The translations under genes were made by a program, and so were the position numbers. This document shows, piece by piece, positions 1 through 6,611 of a stretch of DNA of 18,618 nt. The notes beneath the pieces were generated by a model that saw nothing but the letters and a program-made list of their open reading frames with translations, did no database searches and was not told the DNA's origin. Position 1 is the first letter of the stretch. Every line of letters begins with the position of its first letter. This DNA is from JAWPNA01 sp045402695 (GTDB lineage Bacteria > Acidobacteriota > Polarisedimenticolia > JACPZX01 > DASXTC01), in the NCBI GenBank assembly GCA_045402695.1, contig JAWPNA010000462.1, forward strand, positions 1 through 18,618. The letters are read 5' to 3'.

Positions 1-1
1 C

Positions 2-637
2 GAGGCGGGCGGCGCGGCGTTCGAGTCGGAGCTGTGGGGAGACAACGACCTGCTGATGGCGGCGTTCGGACGGCAGGGCGGCTACTCCTCGGTCACCTTC
101 GCGTCGAAAGACCCGGACGTGGACCTCAAGCCGGTGCAGGAGCGGCTCGATGCCGACCCGCGGCTCAACGTGGCGATCCAGCGGGAGCGGGCCTACTACG
201 AGAACAGCTCTTCGGCTCTGAGACTCCTCATCCTGATCCTCGGCAGCGTGCTGATCGTCCTGTTCAGCTTCGGCGCCGTCATGGGCGCCATGGTCACCAT
301 GTTCGCGTTCGTGGGGTCGCGCACCAAGGAGATCGGGACGCTGAGGGCGCTGGGATTCCCGCGCCGATCGATCCTTCTTTGCTTCGTGCTGGAGGCGGTG
401 CTGCTGGGCCTGATCGGCGGTGCGCTGGCCTGCATCCCCGCCCTGTTCGTCCAGAACCTCACCTTCTCCACGACCAACTTCTCCAGCTTCACCGATGTGA
501 CCTGGCATTTCAGGGCCACTCCGGCAATCCTGCTCTACGGCCTGCTGTTCGCGGTCGTCATGGGCGCGATGGGCGGTCTCATTCCCGCCGCGCGCGCCGC
601 GAGGCTGCCGATCATCACGGCGCTGCGGGAGGCGTGA
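2..637 (+). CDS. FtsX-like ABC transporter permease, C-terminal part (5' end outside window)
   Basis: The reading frame is open from the window edge, so the gene starts upstream and only about 211 C-terminal residues are seen. They begin with part of a periplasmic domain, followed by three hydrophobic membrane segments: one around LLILILGSVLIVLFSFGAVM, one around LCFVLEAVLLGLIGG, and one around LLYGLLFAVVMGAMGG. The cytoplasmic-side motif SRTKEIGTLRALGFPRRSI between the first two is the hallmark of the FtsX/MacB permease domain, and the end (PAARAARLPIITALREA) is the usual terminus. Such permeases work with an ATPase subunit in lipoprotein release or efflux; the partner ATPase would lie upstream, outside the window. 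The substrate cannot be told. Stop TGA at 635-637; the next gene follows after 35 nt on the same strand and may be co-transcribed. Confidence 0.88.
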   Translation, partial: EAGGAAFESELWGDNDLLMAAFGRQGGYSSVTFASKDPDVDLKPVQERLDADPRLNVAIQRERAYYENSSSALRLLILILGSVLIVLFSFGAVMGAMVTMFAFVGSRTKEIGTLRALGFPRRSILLCFVLEAVLLGLIGGALACIPALFVQNLTFSTTNFSSFTDVTWHFRATPAILLYGLLFAVVMGAMGGLIPAARAARLPIITALREA

Positions 638-672
638 GCAAGGAGTGTGTCCGGGTCCCGAGGAAGTCCACG

Positions 673-1068
673 ATGCCTGCTGCCCTCAAGCTCGACCGCC
701 TCGATCACTTCGCCCTCTACGTCTCCGACTTGGCGGCCGCCGAGCGCTTCTACACCCAGGTGCTGGGCATGACACTGGTGAGCCGCCTCGGAGAGATGAC
801 CTTGGTCGAGTGCGGCGGCCTCAACATCGGGCTGGTGAGCAAACCCGATCTGGTCCCGCGCGAGCGTGACCTGATTGAGGACCCCCTGGCGCGCGCGCAT
901 CACGCCTTCCTGGTCTCATCCGATCAATTCGCCGCCGCCCGCGCCGCCCTCGAGTCGGCCGGCGCCCCGGTGCACGGCCCCGTCGACTGGGGCGATCACG
1001 ACTGCCTCTACTTCCTCGACCCGGACGGCAACCTCCTGGAGATCGTCACACCGCCCGGCAGGGCTTGA
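673..1068 (+). CDS. VOC superfamily (glyoxalase/dioxygenase-fold) protein
   Basis: This is a 131-residue single-domain protein. It opens with LDRLDHFALYVSDLAAAERF and ends with LDPDGNLLEIVTPP, the standard VOC signatures. The likely metal ligands are His12 (LDHFAL), His77 (RAHHAFLV) and Glu123 (NLLEIV), so a metal site looks intact. VOC proteins include glyoxalase I, extradiol dioxygenases and antibiotic-resistance proteins; the sequence alone does not say which reaction this one performs. The start ATG at 673 is preceded by AGGAAG six bases upstream. The frame is open further upstream, but that part overlaps the permease gene and has no family resemblance. The stop overlaps the next gene's ATG by one base (TGATG), suggesting translational coupling. 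Confidence 0.87.
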   Translation: MPAALKLDRLDHFALYVSDLAAAERFYTQVLGMTLVSRLGEMTLVECGGLNIGLVSKPDLVPRERDLIEDPLARAHHAFLVSSDQFAAARAALESAGAPVHGPVDWGDHDCLYFLDPDGNLLEIVTPPGRA

Positions 1069-2126
1069 TGCAAGGTGAGATGAAGACCTTTGCATTGAAG
1101 TTTGCTTCGGTTCTGGTGGGGTTCGCGGTCGCACTCACGATGTGCGAGATCGCCATCCGGATCTTCGACTTCTCTCGAGGCCGCTCCGCCAACGCCCGCG
1201 CCCATTGGTACTGGCTGTACGAGCAGGATCCCTACATGGGGCACCGCGGCCGGGCTCACGCGCACGCCAGCACGGGCATCGATGTCATCCAGCACGACGC
1301 CGAGGGATTCCGGGACGACAGGGACATGGCGCAAATCGCACGCATCAAGGACGAGAAGCTGGTGATTTGCGTGGGTGAATCGAGCACTTATGGCATCGCC
1401 GCGGGATCCAACCGTGAGACCTATCCCGCGGTGCTTGAGAGGGAGCTTCGCGCGCTGTCGGGCGACGAGAGCTGGGTGGTCTTCAATGCGGGGATGCCAG
1501 GCTACACGAGTCATGAGATCCTCGACCTGATCAACTTGCGCCTCCTGAAGCTCCATCCCGACATCATCGTCAGCATGAACCTTGCCAACGACCACGATTT
1601 CATCGCGAGGTACCTCGATGATCGGCAGGACTACAACTTCTTTCCCCTCAGGCTCGCTCATCACTCCTCCACGTTCACCAATGAGATCCTGATGCGGTCA
1701 TCGTTGTTCGCACTCGTGGCATCGAAACTGCGCTTTGTCTTCGGCGACGATCTCGGAGGTACCCTCCCGGCAACGCATTACGACCACGCCACTGAAAGGG
1801 GTGTCGAGCTCTACCTGGACGACCTGGCCATGACGGAGCTGCTGACGTCACGATCGGGCGCGCAGCTCATGATGGTGGACCAGCCGATCGATTACCGGCA
1901 GCACTCGTCCGCCGATGTTGCCAGCTTCGAATCGATGCGCGCCGCACTGGCAGGGTTCTGCCGGAGCAGCCGGTGCCCCTTTCTCAGCGCCCATACGGTG
2001 CTTGATTGGAGCGGTCTCCAGATCCACGAGGATGTCCACCTGGGCCGCCTGGGTTACGAGAGGCTCGCGAAGCTGCTGGCGCCGCAGATACTGCATGCAG
2101 CGCGCTTCGCGCCGGTGTCGGGATAA
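1068..2126 (+). CDS. Membrane-anchored or exported SGNH/GDSL-family hydrolase
   Basis: A 352-residue protein with a hydrophobic N-terminal segment (about residues 7-30) that could be a signal anchor. It has SGNH-type blocks: GESSTYG (103-109) with Ser105 as the putative nucleophile, FNAGMPGYTS (about 139-148) with the conserved Gly, NLANDHDF (171-178) with the putative Asn, and near the C terminus IHEDVHLGRLGYERLA with His324. In the last block the acid is Asp322 (D-x-H) or Glu321 (E-x-x-H) rather than a clean D-x-x-H. The family hydrolyses esters, often acyl or acetyl groups on lipids or polysaccharides; the substrate here is unknown. The ATG at 1068 overlaps the upstream stop; a second ATG at 1080 is possible but has no better ribosome site. 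It converges with the methyltransferase gene, leaving 36 nt between stops. Confidence 0.8.
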   Translation: MQGEMKTFALKFASVLVGFAVALTMCEIAIRIFDFSRGRSANARAHWYWLYEQDPYMGHRGRAHAHASTGIDVIQHDAEGFRDDRDMAQIARIKDEKLVICVGESSTYGIAAGSNRETYPAVLERELRALSGDESWVVFNAGMPGYTSHEILDLINLRLLKLHPDIIVSMNLANDHDFIARYLDDRQDYNFFPLRLAHHSSTFTNEILMRSSLFALVASKLRFVFGDDLGGTLPATHYDHATERGVELYLDDLAMTELLTSRSGAQLMMVDQPIDYRQHSSADVASFESMRAALAGFCRSSRCPFLSAHTVLDWSGLQIHEDVHLGRLGYERLAKLLAPQILHAARFAPVSG

Positions 2127-2162
2127 TCTGGGCTGTCCACGGCACACACCGCCGCACGCTGC

Positions 2163-2879
2163 CTACCGGGGCGGCGCGAAGACCAGGAAGTACTGGTACG
2201 GCAGCAGATCGCTCTCGCGTGCGAGCGTCCAGGCGGCCTCCTCGAACTCTGCCAACACTTCTTCGCGGGACATCTTGTGCTCCACCGGCGGCCCCACCGG
2301 CAGTTCCCGCTTGTGGAAATCCACGACGGCCACGGTGCCGCCGGTCTTAAGCGCCTTGGCCAGCCGCCCGAGGTAGTCGAGCCGATCGTTGATGTGATGC
2401 CAGGTGTCGCAGATGAAGATCACGTCCACCGACGCGTCGGGAAGCTTCGGATCATCAGGAGCGCCCAGCAGTGGGATCACGTTGGGCGTCTTCTCGCCCA
2501 ACGCACGCTCCCGCATGTGGGCCACCATCTTGGGCTCGATGTCCTGGGCATAGACCTTTCCATCCGAGCCCACGGCCTGGGAGAAGTACCGCTCGAAGTA
2601 CCCGGTCCCCGCCCCGATGTCGGCCACTGTCATCCCCGGTTTGAGTCCGAGCAGCGCGGGGACCCTGTCCGGCTTCTGCCAGCCCGCCCGCGAGGGATCG
2701 TCGAACACCGCCATCCAGCGATCCACGTCGTCGAAGGGATGCGACACCTTGGCGTCGTGGTCGCGCCCGTGCGCCGGCGCCGTCTGAGTCTGCGCCTGCG
2801 TCTGGAGTTGGTCGGCTCCCGCCCTGGCGGGCAGGAGGCACAGCAGCAGGAGCGCGGGCCAGGCCCGCGTCGAGCGCAT
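2163..2879 (-). CDS. Class I SAM-dependent methyltransferase with N-terminal signal peptide
   Basis: A 238-residue protein. Residues 1-22 look like a Sec signal peptide (basic n-region, leucine-rich core, ARAGAD cleavage-like site). A low-complexity Gln/Thr/Ala linker follows, then a Rossmann methyltransferase domain with motif I VADIGAGTGYF (about 85-95), the acidic loop QDIEPKM, the motif-IV-like region VIFICDTWHHIND, and GGTVAVVDFHKRE. The methyl acceptor is not identifiable. An exported methyltransferase is odd, because SAM is cytosolic; the N-terminus may instead be a membrane anchor. The start at 2879 was chosen because it yields the signal peptide and lies one base after the upstream gene's stop; an in-frame ATG at 2927 would overlap the CBS gene. 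It is the last gene of a three-gene minus-strand operon. Confidence 0.85.
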   Translation of the reverse strand: MRSTRAWPALLLLCLLPARAGADQLQTQAQTQTAPAHGRDHDAKVSHPFDDVDRWMAVFDDPSRAGWQKPDRVPALLGLKPGMTVADIGAGTGYFERYFSQAVGSDGKVYAQDIEPKMVAHMRERALGEKTPNVIPLLGAPDDPKLPDASVDVIFICDTWHHINDRLDYLGRLAKALKTGGTVAVVDFHKRELPVGPPVEHKMSREEVLAEFEEAAWTLARESDLLPYQYFLVFAPPR

Positions 2880-2880
2880 C

Positions 2881-3411
2881 TTATTCCTCGGTGAGAACCT
2901 GCTCAGCGATGTACCGCAGGATGCCACGCACCGACACGAAGCCGATGGGCTGCCCGTCTCTCACGATCGGGATGTGCCTGAACCCGCGCACCGCCATCAG
3001 GTGGATCGCGTGGGCCAGCACGTCGTCCTCGGTCAGCACCACGGGCTCGCGGGTCATGACTTTGGAGACCGGGGTCGTGTTGATGTCGAGTCCCGAGCCC
3101 CATACGCGCAGCAGCACATCGCGCTCGGTGAAGACCCCGAGGAGTTTCCCCCTCGCGGCGCGATCCACCACCAGCACGCTGCCGTGGCGCCCCTCGCGCA
3201 TGATCCTGATTGCGTCCCAGATGGTCGTGTCGGGCGAGGCCACCAGCGGCTTGAGCGGGTTGAGCCGCTTGATGGGGTCGTGCATGATGTGCCGCTTGAG
3301 ACCCTCCATCGGCTGGGTGTCCGGAAGGTCGTAGTCGGCCAGGTCAAGGCCGCACTCCTCGCACGCGAAGATTCCCTGGATGTTGTCGTAGCCGCAGCTT
3401 GGGCAGATCAT
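2881..3411 (-). CDS. Zinc-ribbon plus tandem CBS-domain protein
   Basis: A 176-residue protein with two parts. Residues 3-20 form a short zinc ribbon (C3-x2-C6-x10-C17-x2-C20). Two CBS motifs follow at about residues 45-105 and 110-172, recognisable by GVFTERDVLLRVWG, VSKVMTREPVVLTEDD and GFRHIPIVRDGQPIGFVSVRGILRYI. CBS pairs bind adenine nucleotides such as AMP, ATP or SAM and act as energy or ionic-strength sensors; the ribbon may add a protein- or nucleic-acid-binding surface. The ATG at 3411 has GGAGG about 8 nt upstream and lies 2 nt after the stop of the preceding CBS gene, so the two are almost certainly co-translated. An in-frame extension to 3957 runs antisense through the neighbouring CBS gene and is not real. 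Confidence 0.87.
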   Translation of the reverse strand: MICPSCGYDNIQGIFACEECGLDLADYDLPDTQPMEGLKRHIMHDPIKRLNPLKPLVASPDTTIWDAIRIMREGRHGSVLVVDRAARGKLLGVFTERDVLLRVWGSGLDINTTPVSKVMTREPVVLTEDDVLAHAIHLMAVRGFRHIPIVRDGQPIGFVSVRGILRYIAEQVLTEE

Positions 3412-3413
3412 CC

Positions 3414-3890
3414 TCAGCCTCCCTCGGGGCGGCGCGGAGCCTGGGAGCGCCCGGGCGATATATTGAAGATCTCCTTGGGGTAGTGCTGCGCGATGAACTC
3501 CACAATGTCGCGCGCCGAGATCATTCCAACGTCGCTGCCTGCGTCGTCTACCAGCGGGATGTGGCGGTATCCTTTCTCGGTCATCAGGCGGATGGCGTCG
3601 GCGATCCGGTCGTTGGGCGACAGCGTCCTCGGATCGCGCGTCATGACCTCGCTGATGGGAAGGTCGTCGTTGAGCGCGAGCCCCATGATCCGATTCATCA
3701 CGTCGCGCTCGGTGAAGATGCCGGCGACCCGTCCCTCCTCCGTGACCACCACGGCGGCAACGCGGCGCCTCTGCATGATCCCGATCACCTCGCGCAGCTT
3801 CGTCAAGGCGGCCACTGAAGGCACCGGCGTGATGTTCATCGAGCGGATCGGATCGGCTCTGAGGATCTCCTCGATGCGGGAGCCGGGCAT
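3414..3890 (-). CDS. CBS-pair domain protein
   Basis: A 158-residue protein made almost entirely of two CBS motifs: about residues 10-70 (VAAVVVTEEGRVAGIFTERD) and 78-138 (ISEVMTRDPRTLSPND, GYRHIPLVDDAG, SARDIVEFIAQHY). The repeated FTERDV motif matches the neighbouring zinc-ribbon CBS protein, so the two look like paralogues that could form a heteromeric nucleotide-sensing module. ATG at 3890 has GGAGGG 6 nt upstream. It is the first gene of the minus-strand operon and diverges from the MscS-type channel gene across a 65-bp spacer. Regulation of that channel by nucleotide state is a context guess only. CBS pairs also occur free-standing with unknown partners. Confidence 0.87.
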   Translation of the reverse strand: MPGSRIEEILRADPIRSMNITPVPSVAALTKLREVIGIMQRRRVAAVVVTEEGRVAGIFTERDVMNRIMGLALNDDLPISEVMTRDPRTLSPNDRIADAIRLMTEKGYRHIPLVDDAGSDVGMISARDIVEFIAQHYPKEIFNISPGRSQAPRRPEGG

Positions 3891-3915
3891 CCCTTACCCT
3901 CCTGGAGGCGGCGCT

Positions 3916-3941
3916 ATTATACACCTCCATCTCGCCGCCAA
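3916..3941 (-). promoter_or_regulatory. Candidate promoter of the CBS/methyltransferase operon
   Basis: On the minus strand a perfect TATAAT hexamer (3921 to 3916) lies 25 bases before the CBS start codon. A TTGGCG box at 3941 to 3936 is a possible -35 element, but the 14-nt spacer is short. The same spacer holds GGCGGCG (3907-3913) and CGCCGCC (3933-3939), an inverted pair around the -10 that could be an operator. It serves both divergent genes. Confidence 0.4.
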
Positions 3942-3955
3942 CGGAGGAGATACAC

Positions 3956-5029
3956 ATGGAATCGCTTGATCTTCACGGAATATTGCTTCTGCCCTGGATC
4001 TACGCGCCGCTGCTGAGCATCGCCGTGGTGGCGGCGCTGCTGCTCGTGAAAAACCGCCTGACTGCCCTCGTGTCGAAAGTGGCGTCGCGCACCAGCACAC
4101 GGCTGGACGACCTCGTTCTGGGAGCCGCCAGCGGCCCCCTCAACCTGCTGATCCTGGCCTCGGGCATTCTGCTGCTGGACCGGCTGCTGCCCCTGACCAA
4201 GGAGATTGACGGTGCCGCCGACCTGGCCTATCGCGCCTGCATCGTGGGTGCCATGGTCTGGTTCGTCGATCGGCTCTCGCGCGGGCTGCTCGCCATCTAT
4301 TCGGAGCGGGTGCCCGCGGTGGGACAGGCGCGCGGCGTCATACAGGGCGTCGTGCGCAGTCTGTTCCTCGGTCTGGGCATCTTGATCTTCCTCGACTCGA
4401 TCGGGGTGTCGATCACACCGCTCCTGGCGTCGCTCGGTGTGGGCAGCCTCGCCGTGGCGCTGGCGCTTCAAGACACATTGGCGAACCTCTTCGCCGGGAT
4501 GCACATGCTGGCCGACAAGTCGATCGAGCCCGGACAGTTTATCCGGATCGACACGGGACAGGAAGGGTATGTGGAGAAGATCGGATACCGCAGCACGCGG
4601 ATCCGGATGCCTGCCGACATCATGATCATCGTGCCCAACTCGAAGCTGGTGGGCAGCGTCATCACCAACTACGACCTGCCGGGCTCCCCCACCTCACTGC
4701 TGGTGCCGGCCGGCGTGCACTACGACAGCGACCTGGCGCGAGTGGAGGCGATCACGCTGGAGGTCGCGCGAGATGTGATGCGCGAGGTGCCGGGAGGCGT
4801 TCCGGGCTTCGAGCCCCTAGTGCGGTACAACGCCTTCGCCGACTCCAGCATCAACTTCAACGTCGTCCTACGCGCGCGCAACTGGCCCGACGGAAACCAG
4901 GTGCGTCACGAGTTCATCAAGCGGCTGCACGCGCGGTACGGGGCAGAGAAGATCGTCATCCCCTACCCGGTGCGCACCCTCGACATCCCCGACCGGGTGC
5001 TGGAGAGGATGGCCGCGGCGTCGTCGTGA
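3956..5029 (+). CDS. MscS-family mechanosensitive ion channel
   Basis: A 357-residue membrane protein with about five hydrophobic segments: roughly residues 9-31, 58-78, 90-110, 130-152 and 155-185. The last is the Gly/Ala-rich MscS pore helix and hinge (LLASLGVGSLAVALALQDTL followed by ANLFAGMHMLADKSIEPGQFI). The cytoplasmic beta domain follows: IDTGQEGYVEKIGYRSTRIR and IMIIVPNSKLVGSVITNYD are classic MscS sequences. The C-terminal alpha/beta domain ends near IVIPYPVRTLDIP. Family members open under membrane tension and release solutes during osmotic downshock; longer-N-terminus versions like this one resemble YnaI/MscM-type channels. ATG at 3956 has GGAGGAG about 7 nt upstream. It diverges from the CBS operon and is followed after 77 nt by tRNA-Leu. 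Confidence 0.93.
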   Translation: MESLDLHGILLLPWIYAPLLSIAVVAALLLVKNRLTALVSKVASRTSTRLDDLVLGAASGPLNLLILASGILLLDRLLPLTKEIDGAADLAYRACIVGAMVWFVDRLSRGLLAIYSERVPAVGQARGVIQGVVRSLFLGLGILIFLDSIGVSITPLLASLGVGSLAVALALQDTLANLFAGMHMLADKSIEPGQFIRIDTGQEGYVEKIGYRSTRIRMPADIMIIVPNSKLVGSVITNYDLPGSPTSLLVPAGVHYDSDLARVEAITLEVARDVMREVPGGVPGFEPLVRYNAFADSSINFNVVLRARNWPDGNQVRHEFIKRLHARYGAEKIVIPYPVRTLDIPDRVLERMAAASS

Positions 5030-5091
5030 CGGATGAGCCGAAGAAGTCGTGGCCGGAGGAGCGGGAGATGCCCGCAGGCCGGCTCAGACGG

Positions 5092-5097
5092 TATAAT
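5092..5097 (+). promoter_or_regulatory. Candidate -10 box of the tRNA-Leu gene
   Basis: A perfect TATAAT lies 9 bases before the first base of the tRNA, an appropriate place for a sigma70-type -10 element with a very short leader. No convincing -35 box is seen 16-18 nt further upstream. Confidence 0.55.
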
Positions 5098-5106
5098 CCC
5101 GCCCGT

Positions 5107-5194
5107 GCCGGAGTGGCGGAACTGGTAGACGCAGGGGACTCAAAATCCCCCGGGGCTCAGCCTCACGAGGGTTCGAATCCCTCCTCCGGCACCA
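5107..5194 (+). tRNA. tRNA-Leu (anticodon CAA)
   Basis: An 88-nt class II tRNA. The acceptor arms GCCGGAG (5107-5113) and CTCCGGC (5184-5190) pair perfectly. The anticodon stem GGGGA/TCCCC encloses loop CTCAAAA with anticodon CAA at 5141-5143. There is a long variable arm, a TTCGAAT T-loop, the Leu-type discriminator A and an encoded CCA (5192-5194). A reading frame crossing it (AELVDAGDSKSPG and similar) is the well-known artefact of translating tRNA-Leu. The gene seems to be the chromosomal anchor for the elements downstream: an integrase pseudogene and two orphan Leu-type tRNA 3' halves follow. Confidence 0.96.
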
Positions 5195-5416
5195 ATGATT
5201 TCAGTGATTTACACGATCAAGCAGGTCACCGACTCAGTGCCGTGACGAGTAGATTGTGCCAGAACTGTGCTAGTTCGGCTGATGACACGGATCAGCATCT
5301 CGCCATGGCCACAACGAGCCGAAGATTCAGCTCAAAGGGCCAAGCCCCCGACAGGAAGGGGATGAAGGCACCGCGCGATCCCGTCGTTTCACTTAGAAGG
5401 TGCGCTGGCGGGTGGG

Positions 5417-5768
5417 TTATCGCTGACCCTTGATGGGTATGACGCTCCTGTTGCTGGCCGGCGTCGATGCGTAGAGCGTGGCAAGCTTCCTCACTCCTTC
5501 GGAGAGGTCAGCCTCGGAGACTATCGCATAGCGACGGGAGCCACTCTCTGTCTTGTGCCCGGTCAGCTTCATCGCCACCGAACGTGGCACACCCGCCCGC
5601 TCGAGGTTTCGCACGGCTGTGCGCCTAAGGTCATGGACCAGCCAGTCCGGCGGCCGTGCATGCCTTCTTCGACGCGCACCTGAAGTCCCTGATCGGCTTT
5701 CCGTTCCGGTGGAAACCGAAGTGATGATCCTCCCGATGCTTCGTTCGCTGGTGCCTTGGACAAGACGA
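5417..5768 (-). pseudogene. Tyrosine recombinase (phage-type integrase), frameshifted C-terminal remnant
   Basis: The minus strand encodes the C-terminal catalytic part of a tyrosine recombinase, split over frames. One frame gives ERSIGRII (about 5735-5720). A second gives FHRNGKPIRDFR...KKACTAAGL (about 5720-5645). A third gives WLVHDLRRTAVRNLERAG and AMKLTGHKTES...RRYAIVSEADL down to the TAA at 5417-5419. The HxLRR box (second catalytic Arg), the GHK histidine and the RRYAIV tyrosine nucleophile are all visible. The N-terminal DNA-binding part and the first catalytic Arg are not recognisable, and at least two frameshifts are needed. It lies about 220 bp from tRNA-Leu in the orientation usual for tRNA-targeting integrases. 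The protein is presumably dead, but it marks a past integration event. Confidence 0.8.
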
Positions 5769-5930
5769 TTCTAAAAGGCCGGACGATACTCGCTCGCCCT
5801 GCTGACCCTCGCGAGAACAAAGCAGAGCTATAGCGCCATAAGTCTTCCTGCTGGTCGGCACCGACTCACCAACTGCGATCGGTTGAAATCCATCACGCTC
5901 CGGAAGTCGGCCCGTACCAGACGGCGGGCA

Positions 5931-6060
5931 ACAGGTGTCCATCTGGGTGTACATAGCCCTCGTACTGCACGGTCGCTCCCCGTAACCCTCGGAAACCGTA
6001 AAGCACAACGAGTTAGTAACTTATTGATTTCGTTGCCCCTTCCGCGTCGCCTCAGAATCC
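5931..6060 (+). repeat. Island-end direct repeat, copy A
   Basis: This aligns without gaps to 12711-12840 at a constant offset of 6,780 bp, with about 107 of 130 positions identical by hand count. Long identical cores are GGTCGCTCCCCGTAACCCTC (5971-5990) and AGTTAGTAACTTAYTGATTT (Y marks the one difference). The latter holds a near-palindrome, TTAGTAA-c-TTACTGA in copy B, that could be a recombinase arm or core site. The block runs directly into an orphan tRNA-Leu-like 3' half. I read it as the end sequence of an integrative element. Confidence 0.85.
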
Positions 6061-6105
6061 TCTGGCCTTCGGGCCATCTGGGTTCGAGCCCCAGCCCCGG
6101 CGCCA
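6050..6105 (+). other. Orphan tRNA-Leu-like 3' half (CAG-like anticodon loop), probable att remnant
   Basis: The sequence runs like a class II tRNA from the anticodon loop on: loop CTCAGAA (6051-6057), a variable-arm hairpin TGGCC-TTC-GGGCCA, a perfect T arm CTGGG/TTCGAGC/CCCAG (6078-6094), acceptor strand CCCCGGC and terminal GCCA (6102-6105). The bases before it (GTCGC) do not pair with the 3' anticodon stem, and no 5' half is present, so it is not a functional tRNA. The G before CCA is not the Leu-type A. It fits the host-side half left when an element inserts at a tRNA anticodon loop. Confidence 0.7.
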
Positions 6106-6611
6106 CAACGCGCCCAGACGGAGGGTCGCCAGTGGCGCGGCGATCGCAATGCTGCTACGTGATTCAGTGTCCGCTCACCGCGGTCCAGTTCAGGACCGCG
6201 GTGAGGGGCTGGGCATCAGTGAGGATCTCGGGGACGATCGCGAGGAATTCCGTCCCGTCGGAGGAGACGTCGAAGTCGGCCCTGGAGGTACCCTACTTCA
6301 AAGCAAAGAGCGGAGACGACGATCCCAGCACCAGCGAAGGAACCTCGCGTGGTGAGGCAAGAGTAGGCTGCCCTGCCGTCGGGAAGCAGCGGCTGCAGCT
6401 CTGGGGTCATGCGGCATCGGCATAGGGCCTTGGCAAATCTCTGCGTCTGAGCGTGTGTGCTGGGCCCATGACCCTTTACCGAAAGCGGTAATGCGCCAGC
6501 GCATCGGTCGACCAGGCCCGGCTGTCGCGGATGTCGAGGCGCCCGAGCGGTACCGGAGCGAGGTGCACAATCGAGACCGGTCCTGGGAAGACGGCCGCCC
6601 CTACTCGCCGC
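6106..6611. other. Stretch without recognisable genes, with one strong inverted repeat
   Basis: About 500 bp between the tRNA remnant and the stop of the metallophosphoesterase gene. The open frames here are short and resemble nothing I recognise. The only clear structure is the 13-bp perfect inverted repeat at 6174-6205, listed separately. Confidence 0.6.
6174..6205. repeat. Perfect 13-bp inverted repeat (hairpin)
   Basis: CTCACCGCGGTCC (6174-6186) and GGACCGCGGTGAG (6193-6205) are exact reverse complements around the 6-nt loop AGTTCA. The stem is very GC-rich. No T-run follows on either strand, so it is not a canonical intrinsic terminator, though it could end or stabilise the minus-strand operon transcript that finishes about 400 nt upstream of it in transcription. 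It could also be a recombination or replication structure of the element. Confidence 0.7.

Noticed and set aside
3412..3957. N-terminal extension of the zinc-ribbon CBS gene
   Set aside because: It runs antisense-frame through the other CBS gene with Arg/His-rich low-quality sequence; the start at 3411 has a good ribosome site and yields the zinc ribbon.
5026..5433. Open frame of 135 codons across the tRNA-Leu gene
   Set aside because: Its middle is simply tRNA-Leu translated, a common artefact, and the rest has no resemblance to a protein family.
6050..6105. Functional tRNA-Leu(CAG) gene
   Set aside because: There is no 5' half: no D arm, no 5' acceptor strand and no pairing anticodon 5' stem.
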